Positions 34,514 through 42,028 of a stretch of 64,000 bases of DNA are shown here, piece by piece. The translations under genes and the position numbers were made by a program. Source of the DNA: Marinoscillum sp040222955 (GTDB taxonomy: Bacteria; Bacteroidota; Bacteroidia; Cytophagales; Cyclobacteriaceae); assembly GCF_040222955.1 (NCBI RefSeq), contig NZ_JAVKCA010000022.1, forward strand, positions 186,001-250,000, in the 5' to 3' direction. The notes below the pieces were generated by a model, which saw only the letters and a program-made list of their open reading frames with translations, did no database searches and had not been told where the DNA came from. How positions within the stretch are numbered: the first letter of the stretch is position 1; every line of letters starts with the position of its first letter.

Positions 34514-35680
34514 TTAGTGGTAGGTATAACTTCCAGTCGGGGTTTGGATAAAAACTTCTTTCTGATCCGCCGCCTCGACTCTGCCCACTATCTGAGCTTC
34601 CACATTGAAGGACTTAGAGATGGCGATCACCTCCCCGGCATATTCCTCAGGTAGGTACACCTCATATCTATGACCCATGTTGAAAACCTGATACATTTCT
34701 TTCCAGTCAGTACCGCTTTCCTCCTGAATCAGTCTGAACAATGGTGGAATTTCAAGCAGATTGTCTTTGATGATCTTCAACCCCTTCACAAAATGGAGCA
34801 CCTTCGTCTGAGCACCACCGCTGCAGTGCACCATGCCATGAACTTTACCTGGTAGTTCAGTCAATATTTTCTTCACAATCGGAGCATAGGTTCTGGTGGG
34901 GCTGAGAACCAATTTCCCGGCATTTAGTGGGCTACCGCTGACTGCATCTGTGAGCCTCTTGCTCCCGGAGAAAACAAGCTCCTGATCCACAGCCGGGTCA
35001 TAAGCTTCACGATACTTTTCCCTGTATTCTTTGTCAAATACATCATGTCTTGCGGAGGTGAGTCCATTGCTTCCCATTCCGCCGTTGTACTCAGATTCAT
35101 AGCTGGCCTGGCCGTATGATGAAAGCCCTACGATCATATCTCCGGGTCGAATGCCGTCATTGCTGATGACCTCAATGCGTTTCATTCTGGCGGTGACCGT
35201 GCTGTCTACAATGATGGTACGCACCAAATCTCCTACATCAGCAGTTTCCCCACCTGTGGAGATGATATCTATGCCCTGATCCCGGAGCATTTGTAATACC
35301 TCCTCGGTACCATTGATGATCGCGGAGATCACCTCCCCGGGTATAAGGTTTTTATTGCGACCTATTGTAGAAGATAGCAGTATATTTTCGGTGCAGCCGA
35401 CACACAGCAGATCATCGGTATTCATGATGACAGCATCCTGAGCGATACCCTTCCATACCGAAAGATCTCCGGTTTCTTTCCAGTACATATAGGCCAGCGA
35501 GGACTTGGTGCCAGCGCCATCAGCGTGCATGATGGCACAGTAGTCTTCGTCTTTAGTGAGGAGGTCTGGTACTATTTTGCAAAAAGCCTGCGGGAAAAGC
35601 CCCTTGTCTACATTTTTGATGGCCGCATGCACATCATCTTTAGTAGCAGAAACTCCCCTTTTAGCGTATCGGTCAGACAT
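34514..35680 (-). CDS. purM: Phosphoribosylformylglycinamidine cyclo-ligase (AIR synthase), long Bacteroidota form
   Basis: 388 residues from the ATG at 35680 (MSDRYAKRGVSATKDDVHAA). Closes the imidazole ring in purine synthesis. Visible PurM features: HADGAGTKSSLAYMYW, DDLLCVGCTENILLSSTIGRN and STGGETADVGDLV. It is longer than the 345-residue E. coli enzyme and its motifs differ (no GVGTK loop); this divergent form is common in Bacteroidota. The upstream reading to 35713 overlaps the MFS gene and lacks support. Other pur genes are not nearby, so it stands alone. Confidence 0.85.
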   Translation of the reverse strand: MSDRYAKRGVSATKDDVHAAIKNVDKGLFPQAFCKIVPDLLTKDEDYCAIMHADGAGTKSSLAYMYWKETGDLSVWKGIAQDAVIMNTDDLLCVGCTENILLSSTIGRNKNLIPGEVISAIINGTEEVLQMLRDQGIDIISTGGETADVGDLVRTIIVDSTVTARMKRIEVISNDGIRPGDMIVGLSSYGQASYESEYNGGMGSNGLTSARHDVFDKEYREKYREAYDPAVDQELVFSGSKRLTDAVSGSPLNAGKLVLSPTRTYAPIVKKILTELPGKVHGMVHCSGGAQTKVLHFVKGLKIIKDNLLEIPPLFRLIQEESGTDWKEMYQVFNMGHRYEVYLPEEYAGEVIAISKSFNVEAQIVGRVEAADQKEVFIQTPTGSYTYH

Positions 35681-35709
35681 GAAATTTTTTTTTGGCAAAG
35701 AAAAACAAA

Positions 35710-36861
35710 TCATCTGAACTTAGTGGTAATTGAAAGCACCGATACCATCAACGAACAAAAAAGCACAAACCACATGCCCATGGTAAGGCCATATTCCTCT
35801 GCCAGGATACCTATCAAAGGAGGTCCGACCAGGAACCCGGCGTATCCCAGGGTGGTCACTGCAGCGATACCTGTTCCCGCTGTATATCCCGGTTGATTAG
35901 CACCAGAAATGAAAAGTACTGGCACAATGCATGAATACCCGAGACCAGTAATTGAAAACCCTATGATTACGAGCATCTGAGCCTCAAAAAACATCGCCAT
36001 AAAAAGGCCTATCACTGATAAAAGAGAACCATAGAGCACCACATGTTTCTTTCCCAGTCTGGGAATTATCGAATCTCCAGTTAACCGACCAATGGCCATC
36101 AGCATGGAAAATCCTGCATATGCCATGCCCACGAGGTAGGCATCTGCCACTACCACATCACGCATGTACACGGCACTCCAGTCAGCAATGGCGCCTTCAC
36201 TTAGCAGAATACAAAACGCCATGAAAGCTAATAATAAAAGTGGCCCCCTGGGCCAGGCGAACACTTTATCACCTACATTTCTGGATTCTTTAATGCGAAA
36301 CAGACTGCCGGACAACAGCAGGATCATGATAAAAATGGCGGCTGCCACAAATGCGAGATGGATCACAGTGCTTATCTCTAACCCTGCCAAAACGCTACCC
36401 AAAGCTGCCCCTGCCATTCCACCCAGACTCCACATTCCATGGCAGGTAGACATGATGGCTCGTTTGTGTTTCCGTTCGATGGCAGCAGCCGTCGCATTCA
36501 TGGAAATATCCATGATGGCATTGGTGAAACCAAAAAAGAAGAGCGCAACCACTAGCCCCCAAAACGAATCAGACAGCGCCAGCAGTGGCAACGCCAGCAC
36601 GTGCGCCAACCCGCTCACTACCAAGGTTCTTCCCAGGTCAAATCTGGCAATCACCCATCCGGATAATGGCATAATGCACATCGCCCCGATAGGGGCTCCC
36701 AACAAAGCAAGACCAAGTTCACCCTCGGAAAGCCCGATAGCATCCTTAATATCAGGAATCCGGGTAATCCAATTGCCAAATAGCAGGCTGTTGCATGTAA
36801 AAATTAATCCCAGATGAAGACTGTCTCTGGAACTGAAAAAAAATCTGAGATGGCTCGACAC
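35710..36861 (-). CDS. MFS transporter, YbjJ/FucP-like
   Basis: 383 residues and about 12 membrane helices. NSLLFGNWITRIPDIKDAIGLSEGELGLALL at the start and AIERKHKRAIMSTCHGMWSLGGMAG near the middle are typical of the YbjJ-like branch of the fucose-permease group. These carriers move sugars or small metabolites by proton symport, or export them. Substrate unknown. It is located 29 bases upstream of purM on the same strand; the association may be incidental. Confidence 0.85.
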   Translation of the reverse strand: MSSHLRFFFSSRDSLHLGLIFTCNSLLFGNWITRIPDIKDAIGLSEGELGLALLGAPIGAMCIMPLSGWVIARFDLGRTLVVSGLAHVLALPLLALSDSFWGLVVALFFFGFTNAIMDISMNATAAAIERKHKRAIMSTCHGMWSLGGMAGAALGSVLAGLEISTVIHLAFVAAAIFIMILLLSGSLFRIKESRNVGDKVFAWPRGPLLLLAFMAFCILLSEGAIADWSAVYMRDVVVADAYLVGMAYAGFSMLMAIGRLTGDSIIPRLGKKHVVLYGSLLSVIGLFMAMFFEAQMLVIIGFSITGLGYSCIVPVLFISGANQPGYTAGTGIAAVTTLGYAGFLVGPPLIGILAEEYGLTMGMWFVLFCSLMVSVLSITTKFR

Positions 36862-36891
36862 AGAGCGAAATTAGCGCTTAAACCTTAAATA

Positions 36892-38880
36892 TCAGTCTCC
36901 TTCAGAATCATCAAAGAACCGGTCATACTCATCCTGATTCTCATCAGGTGGCAGGTTGTCTTCGTTTTTCTTAGGATTGTACCTCAGCACTTTGAACTCA
37001 GTCCTACGGTTTTGCTGATGCTGCTCTTCTGTGACCGCATTTGGGATGAGTAATTTGCTCTCACCGTATCCCTTCGCCACGATCCGATCAGCAGTTATGC
37101 CCTGACGAATGATGTATTCCACGGCAGACTTTGCACGTCTCTGAGACAAGTCCATGTTGTAATCGTCTTCGGCTCTTGTATCAGTATGCGAGCCCAGTTC
37201 AATAAAGATATCGGGGTTATCATTCATAATCTGAACCAGACTATCCAGTACCAAAGCAGCATCCGGACGAATATTGGCCTTATCCAGGTCATAGTAGATG
37301 TTGTTGAGCACAATGGACTTTTCCAAGACAATTCGATCCATCATGATCTCCGTCTCAAATGTCACATTGGTAATGAATTCCGTCAGAGAAGCCTTATCTA
37401 CCGACTTTCCAATGGTGGAAAACTCTTTCCGCGTGGTGAAGTAATCCGCTTTTTCGCCCAGAAGATTGTAGCGCTCCTCGGCATATAACCTGAATTTGAA
37501 TTTCCCATCCTCCCCGGTAAAAGCCTCGCTGAGCAGCTCCCCATTTTCCGCTTGAAGTGCCACTTTGGTATTTGGGAGTATGATTTTATGCTGACCATCA
37601 TCATTGGTATAGGTAGTACCTACAAGAAAATAATTAACCACCCTGAGGTCGGGGTCCTCGTTGATAAATGTGTAGATGTCGTCATCACCTTTTCCCCCGG
37701 GTCTGTTAGAGGAGAAGAACCCCCTGGTGAGGTCAAACTGATGAAGCCCAAAATCATCCGCGGCAGAGTTCATGGGTTCGCCCAGGTTTTCTATGGTGAT
37801 CTTTCCTCGGATTCTGGTAGCCACGAATAAGTCCAGGTTGCCAAACCCGGGGTGTCCATCTGAAGAAAAATAGAGTCGTCCATCCTCCGATACAAAGGGA
37901 AACACTTCATCCCCTGCCGTATTAACAGTTGATCCGAGGTTTTGTACATCCACCCACCTGCCACGCCTGTTCAGCTGCGCAGAGTAGATATCCGCCCCGC
38001 CAAACCCTCCCGGACGGGTACTTGAAAAATACAGTGTGGTGCCATCAGGGGTGAGGGCCGGGGTAGAGTCCCATGCCTCCGGGTCGTTGACACTAATGGG
38101 CCTGGGTTCAGACCAGTTTGAGTTTCTGTACCTGGTGAAAAATAAGTTGACCTCCGTATTTCCGGTGGCCTTTCCGCTATTTCCTTTAGCAAATATGATG
38201 GAAGTTCCGTCGGATGAAATCGCAATGGACCCCTCGTTGGTATCTGAGTGATTGATCACCGGATCCAGCGCTTTCAGCGTCCGTATGTTAATGTTGGCTC
38301 CTTTCGACTGTACTCGATAGATGTCTGTAAAAGGAGTGCCCGTCGCCCCATATATCTTGCCACCTTCCCTGTTGGAGGTAAAGTATAAAAACCCATTGTG
38401 GTACACTGGTGAGTACTCAGCAAACTTCGTATTGAGCTCATCCAGGTTTTTGATTCTGAAATAATTGGTCTCGGCCTGGAGTACATCTATTTTTGTAAGG
38501 TTGTCCAGTTCCACCTGAGCCATGGCCTTAAAATTGGCGTCACCACCTGCTTTGGTCACAAAATCACTCAGGATTTTCTCAGCCTCCTCGTATTGTTTAT
38601 TGGCTTTGAGCGATCTGGCCAGGTAGTAGGGCAATCCGGGCTCTCTGGAACCTGCCCTTCGGGCAGTAGAATAATAAGGTGCCGCTTCCTGAAGCCGGTT
38701 GGACTTTCGGTATGATTCGCCAAGCATGAAATTTTGATGAGCATCCTGAGGGTCGAGACCCTTTTTGTAAAGCGCTATTGCCCGATCGTAATACCCTTTT
38801 TCAAAACTCTTTTGAGCCACCCGCTGAGTACAGGCCTGTGCCATCATAAGGAGGATCAATGCATAGAAAACTTGCTTCAT
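36892..38880 (-). CDS. OmpA/PD40/TPR lipoprotein, PorE-like
   Basis: 662 residues from the ATG at 38880, which gives the lipoprotein signal MKQVFYALILLMMAQAC (Cys17). Domain order: TPRs (about 20-120), a PD40/TolB-type beta-propeller (about 140-390; repeats such as TPDGTTLYFSSTRPGGFGG and SEDGRLYFSSDGHPGFG), a small carboxypeptidase-regulatory-like domain (about 405-480), and an OmpA C-terminal peptidoglycan-binding domain (about 530-635; LGSHTDTRAEDDYNMDLSQRRA). This is the architecture of PorE, an outer-membrane subunit of the type IX secretion system; several Bacteroidota paralogues share it, so the exact role is uncertain. A DDDDIY-like acidic end follows. Confidence 0.82.
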   Translation of the reverse strand: MKQVFYALILLMMAQACTQRVAQKSFEKGYYDRAIALYKKGLDPQDAHQNFMLGESYRKSNRLQEAAPYYSTARRAGSREPGLPYYLARSLKANKQYEEAEKILSDFVTKAGGDANFKAMAQVELDNLTKIDVLQAETNYFRIKNLDELNTKFAEYSPVYHNGFLYFTSNREGGKIYGATGTPFTDIYRVQSKGANINIRTLKALDPVINHSDTNEGSIAISSDGTSIIFAKGNSGKATGNTEVNLFFTRYRNSNWSEPRPISVNDPEAWDSTPALTPDGTTLYFSSTRPGGFGGADIYSAQLNRRGRWVDVQNLGSTVNTAGDEVFPFVSEDGRLYFSSDGHPGFGNLDLFVATRIRGKITIENLGEPMNSAADDFGLHQFDLTRGFFSSNRPGGKGDDDIYTFINEDPDLRVVNYFLVGTTYTNDDGQHKIILPNTKVALQAENGELLSEAFTGEDGKFKFRLYAEERYNLLGEKADYFTTRKEFSTIGKSVDKASLTEFITNVTFETEIMMDRIVLEKSIVLNNIYYDLDKANIRPDAALVLDSLVQIMNDNPDIFIELGSHTDTRAEDDYNMDLSQRRAKSAVEYIIRQGITADRIVAKGYGESKLLIPNAVTEEQHQQNRRTEFKVLRYNPKKNEDNLPPDENQDEYDRFFDDSEGD

Positions 38881-38969
38881 ATGTACACCACTTGGATCAT
38901 TCGTTAAACTAACGAAAAAATTGCGCAAAATAATCTTTCCTCTCTACAACAAAGTATTTCGCCAAAGCC

Positions 38970-39452
38970 CTAAGAAAAATATCGGCTCAGCCAGGACGCC
39001 TGTGCTGGTACGGCCCATTGGGTCCTCCACTCACTGGCATTTTGAACAGTATTATTGAAAACAGTGGTTTCTTTTCTGATTTCACCTGCCTCCACAGCCG
39101 CTTTCAGCTGATTAAAAGGCTTGATTTTTACCACCCCTTGTTCCAAAAAAGCCACCTTGGTTCTGTCCAGCAGACTCAAGCCGGTCTGCTGCTCTATCTG
39201 CCGGATTACCTGTACTGATGCATCTATGCTGCAGCCACTGGCCTGGTTATAAGATTCATCTACCGCCAACACGATAAATTGGTTGTGCTGTATCCCAAAT
39301 GTGGCCATCAACTTATTACCATGGGCAGCCCACTGACCTGTAAAAGCCTCAAAGCTTCTGTCAATCAAAGCCCGCTCTTCTTCGCTAAAAGGCCGGTCGG
39401 CCTGGTATACCCAGATCCTGGCATGATCCGGCATCTCGTCTATTGCTATCAT
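38970..39452 (-). CDS. Conserved hypothetical protein, 160 aa
   Basis: A soluble protein: ARIWVYQADRPFSEEERALIDR, GNKLMATFGIQHNQFIVLAVDES, and a C-terminal NASEWRTQWAVPAQASWLSRYF. I recognise the pattern from a Bacteroidota family that is often labelled ABC transporter ATPase in databases, but there is no Walker A or signature motif, so that label is wrong. A GCSIDASVQ segment may hold a reactive Cys. It sits 12 bases downstream of the Fe-S oxidoreductase gene, likely in the same transcript. Confidence 0.78.
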   Translation of the reverse strand: MIAIDEMPDHARIWVYQADRPFSEEERALIDRSFEAFTGQWAAHGNKLMATFGIQHNQFIVLAVDESYNQASGCSIDASVQVIRQIEQQTGLSLLDRTKVAFLEQGVVKIKPFNQLKAAVEAGEIRKETTVFNNTVQNASEWRTQWAVPAQASWLSRYFS

Positions 39453-39464
39453 AATTGCTCAAAC

Positions 39465-40265
39465 TTAGCCATTTAAACCCTCTGCTTCTGCAATGAGTTC
39501 CGCCAAATCCTGAACTTTCACATCCGATTCCCGCTCTTTGTTTTTCACTCCATCAGACATCATGGTCATGCAAAACGGACAGGCCACAGCAATCGTAGTG
39601 GCCCCGGTCTGCAGCGCCTCTTCTGTTCGTTCGATATTTATCTCCTTTTTGCCTGGCTCGGCATCCTTAAACATTTGTGCTCCTCCAGCTCCACAGCAGA
39701 GTCCTTTGGTTTTGCATCGCTTCATCTCCACCAGCTCCGCATCTAAGGCCTCCAGTACTTTTCTGGGCGCTTCATAGACCTTATTGGCCCTGCCCAGAAA
39801 ACAAGAATCATGGTAGGTAATTTTACGGCCCTTGAACTCTCCGCCGCCTTGCAGAGTCACTTTCCCACTATTGATCAGCTCCTGCAAATATTCAGAGTGA
39901 TGAATGACGTCATAATTTCCGCCAAGGTCGGGGTACTCATTTTTAAGGGTATTGAAGCAATGAGGACAGGCGGTTACTATTTTTTTCACCTCATACCCAT
40001 CCAGCACCTGGATGTTGGCCATGGCCTGCATTTGAAATAAAAATTCATTTCCGGCACGACGGGCAGGGTCACCTGTACAAGTCTCCTCGGGGCCCAATAC
40101 AGCAAATTTTACACCCACTTTATTGAGAATCTTTACAAAAGCCCTGGTGACACTTTTGTAGCGGTCGTCAAACGAGCCGGCGCAGCCCACCCAAAAAAGC
40201 ACTTCCGGAGATTCTCCCTTTGCGACCATATCGGCCATTGTTGGTATGTTGATTTCTTCAGTCAT
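39465..40265 (-). CDS. CCG-domain Fe-S oxidoreductase subunit (HdrB/GlpC-like)
   Basis: 266 residues with two cysteine-rich CCG domains: VGCAGSFDDRYKS...ETCTGDPARR...TACPHCFNTLKNEYP, and DSCFLGRAN...RCKTKGLCCGAGGAQMF...VACPFCMTMM. Such domains bind non-cubane or cubane Fe-S clusters in heterodisulfide reductase, GlpC and LutA-type complexes. It is 30 bases downstream of a membrane protein with two 4Fe-4S clusters, and the two should form one electron-transfer complex. No flavin subunit is present in the locus, so donor and acceptor are unknown. Confidence 0.88.
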   Translation of the reverse strand: MTEEINIPTMADMVAKGESPEVLFWVGCAGSFDDRYKSVTRAFVKILNKVGVKFAVLGPEETCTGDPARRAGNEFLFQMQAMANIQVLDGYEVKKIVTACPHCFNTLKNEYPDLGGNYDVIHHSEYLQELINSGKVTLQGGGEFKGRKITYHDSCFLGRANKVYEAPRKVLEALDAELVEMKRCKTKGLCCGAGGAQMFKDAEPGKKEINIERTEEALQTGATTIAVACPFCMTMMSDGVKNKERESDVKVQDLAELIAEAEGLNG

Positions 40266-40295
40266 TGGTCAATGTCAGTTATTCTTTCTCGTCGT

Positions 40296-41621
40296 TTATT
40301 TTTCTTTCAGGTCTTCAGCCCACTTAAACCGGTCCGTCGGGGGAAATTTCCATGGGGCAAAATTGGTCTCCACATTCTGAAACATCATATTCCAGGACTG
40401 TGGCGCTCCAGACTCCTCCATAGCGACATACCTCCGCAATTGCAGTATGATGTCCAGTGGGTTAATGGTAATAGGACAAGCCTCAACGCAGGCATTGCAG
40501 TTGGTACAGGCATTGATTTCTTCCTTCGTAATGTAATCTCCCAAAAGGGATTTACCGTCGGCAAGGCCTTCACTGCCCTTTTGCAAAGACAAGCCCACAT
40601 CTTCCAGGCGATCACGGGTATCCATCATGATTTTTCGTGGCGAGAGCTTCTTACCAGTAAGATTGGCCGGGCACTCTGAGGTACATCTGCCACATTCTGT
40701 GCAAGCGTAGGCGTCCATCAGGTTCTTCCAGCTCAGGTCGTTCACATCTCTTGCCCCAAATTTCATTCCCTCCGGTGGTGGGCTGGCTTCTTCGCCTGTA
40801 CTCATCCCCAGCATGATTTTCACCTCATTGGTGATCTCATTCATGTTATTCATCTTGCCCTTTGGCGTAAGCCTGCTATAGTAGGTATTGGGGAAAGCCA
40901 TGAAAATGTGCAGATGCTTGGAATAGGTCACGTACACAGCGAAAGCCAATATGCCTATTATGTGGAACCACCAGGCCGCACGCTCCACCATCATCAGGCT
41001 ACCATCAGACAGCCCTCCGAAAATTGGGGTCATCATGCCACTCATCACAAAAGCACCTGTAGTGGTGTAATGATCCACGCCCCTTGCCTGCAACACCTGA
41101 TCCGCTGCATTCATGGATAAGATGGCTACCATGAGGACGATCTCTATCACCAAAATCAGGTTGCCATCGAGTGTGGGCCACCCCTTCATCTCTATTTTGT
41201 GAAACCGGTCCACCTTCAGAATATTTCTCCTGATCAGGAAAACCACGCAGGCAATAATCACCAGGACGGCAAGCACCTCAAAAAACGAGATCAAAAAAGT
41301 ATAAAAATCGCCTACCAGGGGAGCAAATAACCGATGTGTCCCTAGTAGCCCATCCAAAATGATCTCCAGTACTTCAATATTGATCAGGATGAATCCCACA
41401 TAAATGAGCAGGTGAAAGAAAGCAGGAAGCAGCCGCTTAAACATTTTCTTCTGGCCAAAGGCCACAAGGAGCAGGGTTTTCAAACGCGCTCCTTTTTGAT
41501 CGTTTATTGTTTCCGGTCTGCCCAGAAGGATGTTTTTCCTGATTCGCGCTATCCGCCGAAACAATAAAAATCCGAAGAATAAAAGGACAGCCACAAAGGC
41601 CAGTTGTGGGATCATTTGCAT
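40296..41621 (-). CDS. Membrane-bound 4Fe-4S protein (HdrC/NarI-like fusion)
   Basis: 441 residues. The N-terminal half has about six membrane helices with several His residues (FFHLLIYVGFILINIEV, WWFHIIGILAFAVYVTYSKHLH), fitting a haem b or quinone-binding subunit of the NarI/HdrE type. The C-terminal half has two ferredoxin-like clusters, CTECGRCTSECP (about residues 303-314) and CTNCNACVEACP (about 367-378). It would pass electrons between the quinone pool and the CCG-domain partner encoded 30 bases downstream. The fusion of NarI-like and HdrC-like parts is common in Bacteroidota. Confidence 0.88.
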   Translation of the reverse strand: MQMIPQLAFVAVLLFFGFLLFRRIARIRKNILLGRPETINDQKGARLKTLLLVAFGQKKMFKRLLPAFFHLLIYVGFILINIEVLEIILDGLLGTHRLFAPLVGDFYTFLISFFEVLAVLVIIACVVFLIRRNILKVDRFHKIEMKGWPTLDGNLILVIEIVLMVAILSMNAADQVLQARGVDHYTTTGAFVMSGMMTPIFGGLSDGSLMMVERAAWWFHIIGILAFAVYVTYSKHLHIFMAFPNTYYSRLTPKGKMNNMNEITNEVKIMLGMSTGEEASPPPEGMKFGARDVNDLSWKNLMDAYACTECGRCTSECPANLTGKKLSPRKIMMDTRDRLEDVGLSLQKGSEGLADGKSLLGDYITKEEINACTNCNACVEACPITINPLDIILQLRRYVAMEESGAPQSWNMMFQNVETNFAPWKFPPTDRFKWAEDLKEK

Positions 41622-41656
41622 GGGGTTAAATTCTGTTGCTATTTAAATAAAAATAT

Positions 41657-41688
41657 TTTTGCTCGTTTTAAAAGATTCTCTAGCTTTG
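41657..41688 (+). promoter_or_regulatory. Promoter of tRNA-Phe
   Basis: TTTTG ending at 41661, 19 bases, then TAGCTTTG at 41681-41688: an exact Bacteroidota sigma-A promoter, 14 bases ahead of the tRNA 5' end. Confidence 0.8.
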
Positions 41689-41702
41689 CACCTCTTTAAA
41701 GC

Positions 41703-41775
41703 GGTGCTGTAGCTCAGCTGGTAGAGCATCGGACTGAAAATCCGTGAGTCGGTGGTTCGAGCCCACTCAGCACCA
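41703..41775 (+). tRNA. tRNA-Phe, anticodon GAA
   Basis: A full cloverleaf: acceptor GGTGCTG/CAGCACC, D-stem GCTC/GAGC, anticodon loop CTGAAAA with GAA at 34-36, and T-arm GGTGG-TTCGAGC-CCACT. A single T-T mismatch sits at the top of the anticodon stem. Discriminator A is present and CCA is not encoded. A strong promoter and a terminator bracket it. Confidence 0.96.
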
Positions 41776-41780
41776 CTTAA

Positions 41781-41810
41781 AAACCCTGGCCTTCAAGTCA
41801 GGGTTTTTTT
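41781..41810 (+). terminator. Intrinsic terminator of tRNA-Phe
   Basis: The stem AAACCCTG/CAGGGTTT (41781-41788 with 41799-41806) runs into seven T, six bases beyond the tRNA. Confidence 0.88.
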
Positions 41811-41838
41811 GTTTCCTCGAAGATAATAAAAGGTTCTT

Positions 41839-41864
41839 AATTTAGTATGCATGCATACTAAATT
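41839..41864. promoter_or_regulatory. Perfect 26-bp palindrome
   Basis: The arms AATTTAGTATGCA and TGCATACTAAATT meet without a spacer. It lies between the tRNA-Phe terminator and the TPR-CHAT operon, about 165 bases before that operon's start. A dyad this long and exact in a non-coding stretch suggests a dimeric repressor site; the regulator is unknown. The other non-coding bases up to 42028 hold only a weak -7-like TATCTTCA at 41993-42000. Confidence 0.5.
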
Positions 41865-42028
41865 CTTTAAGACTAACCATACCTGCGCACTCTTTCACCT
41901 CTTTCGGATCAAAATTCTCTTTTCTGATACCTCAAAGGAGGTATTTCGCTAAATCATCCAGGCAATGACATAACAGAAGACTTAGATTTTTCTATCTTCA
42001 TACTGAGAATTACCAACCTGACTCTATT

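Noticed and set aside
38970..39452. An ABC transporter ATPase label for the 160-residue protein
   Set aside because: No Walker A, signature or Walker B motif is present; the label appears to be a database error.
41839..41864. The palindrome as an intrinsic terminator
   Set aside because: No T run follows it, and tRNA-Phe already has a strong terminator at 41781-41810.
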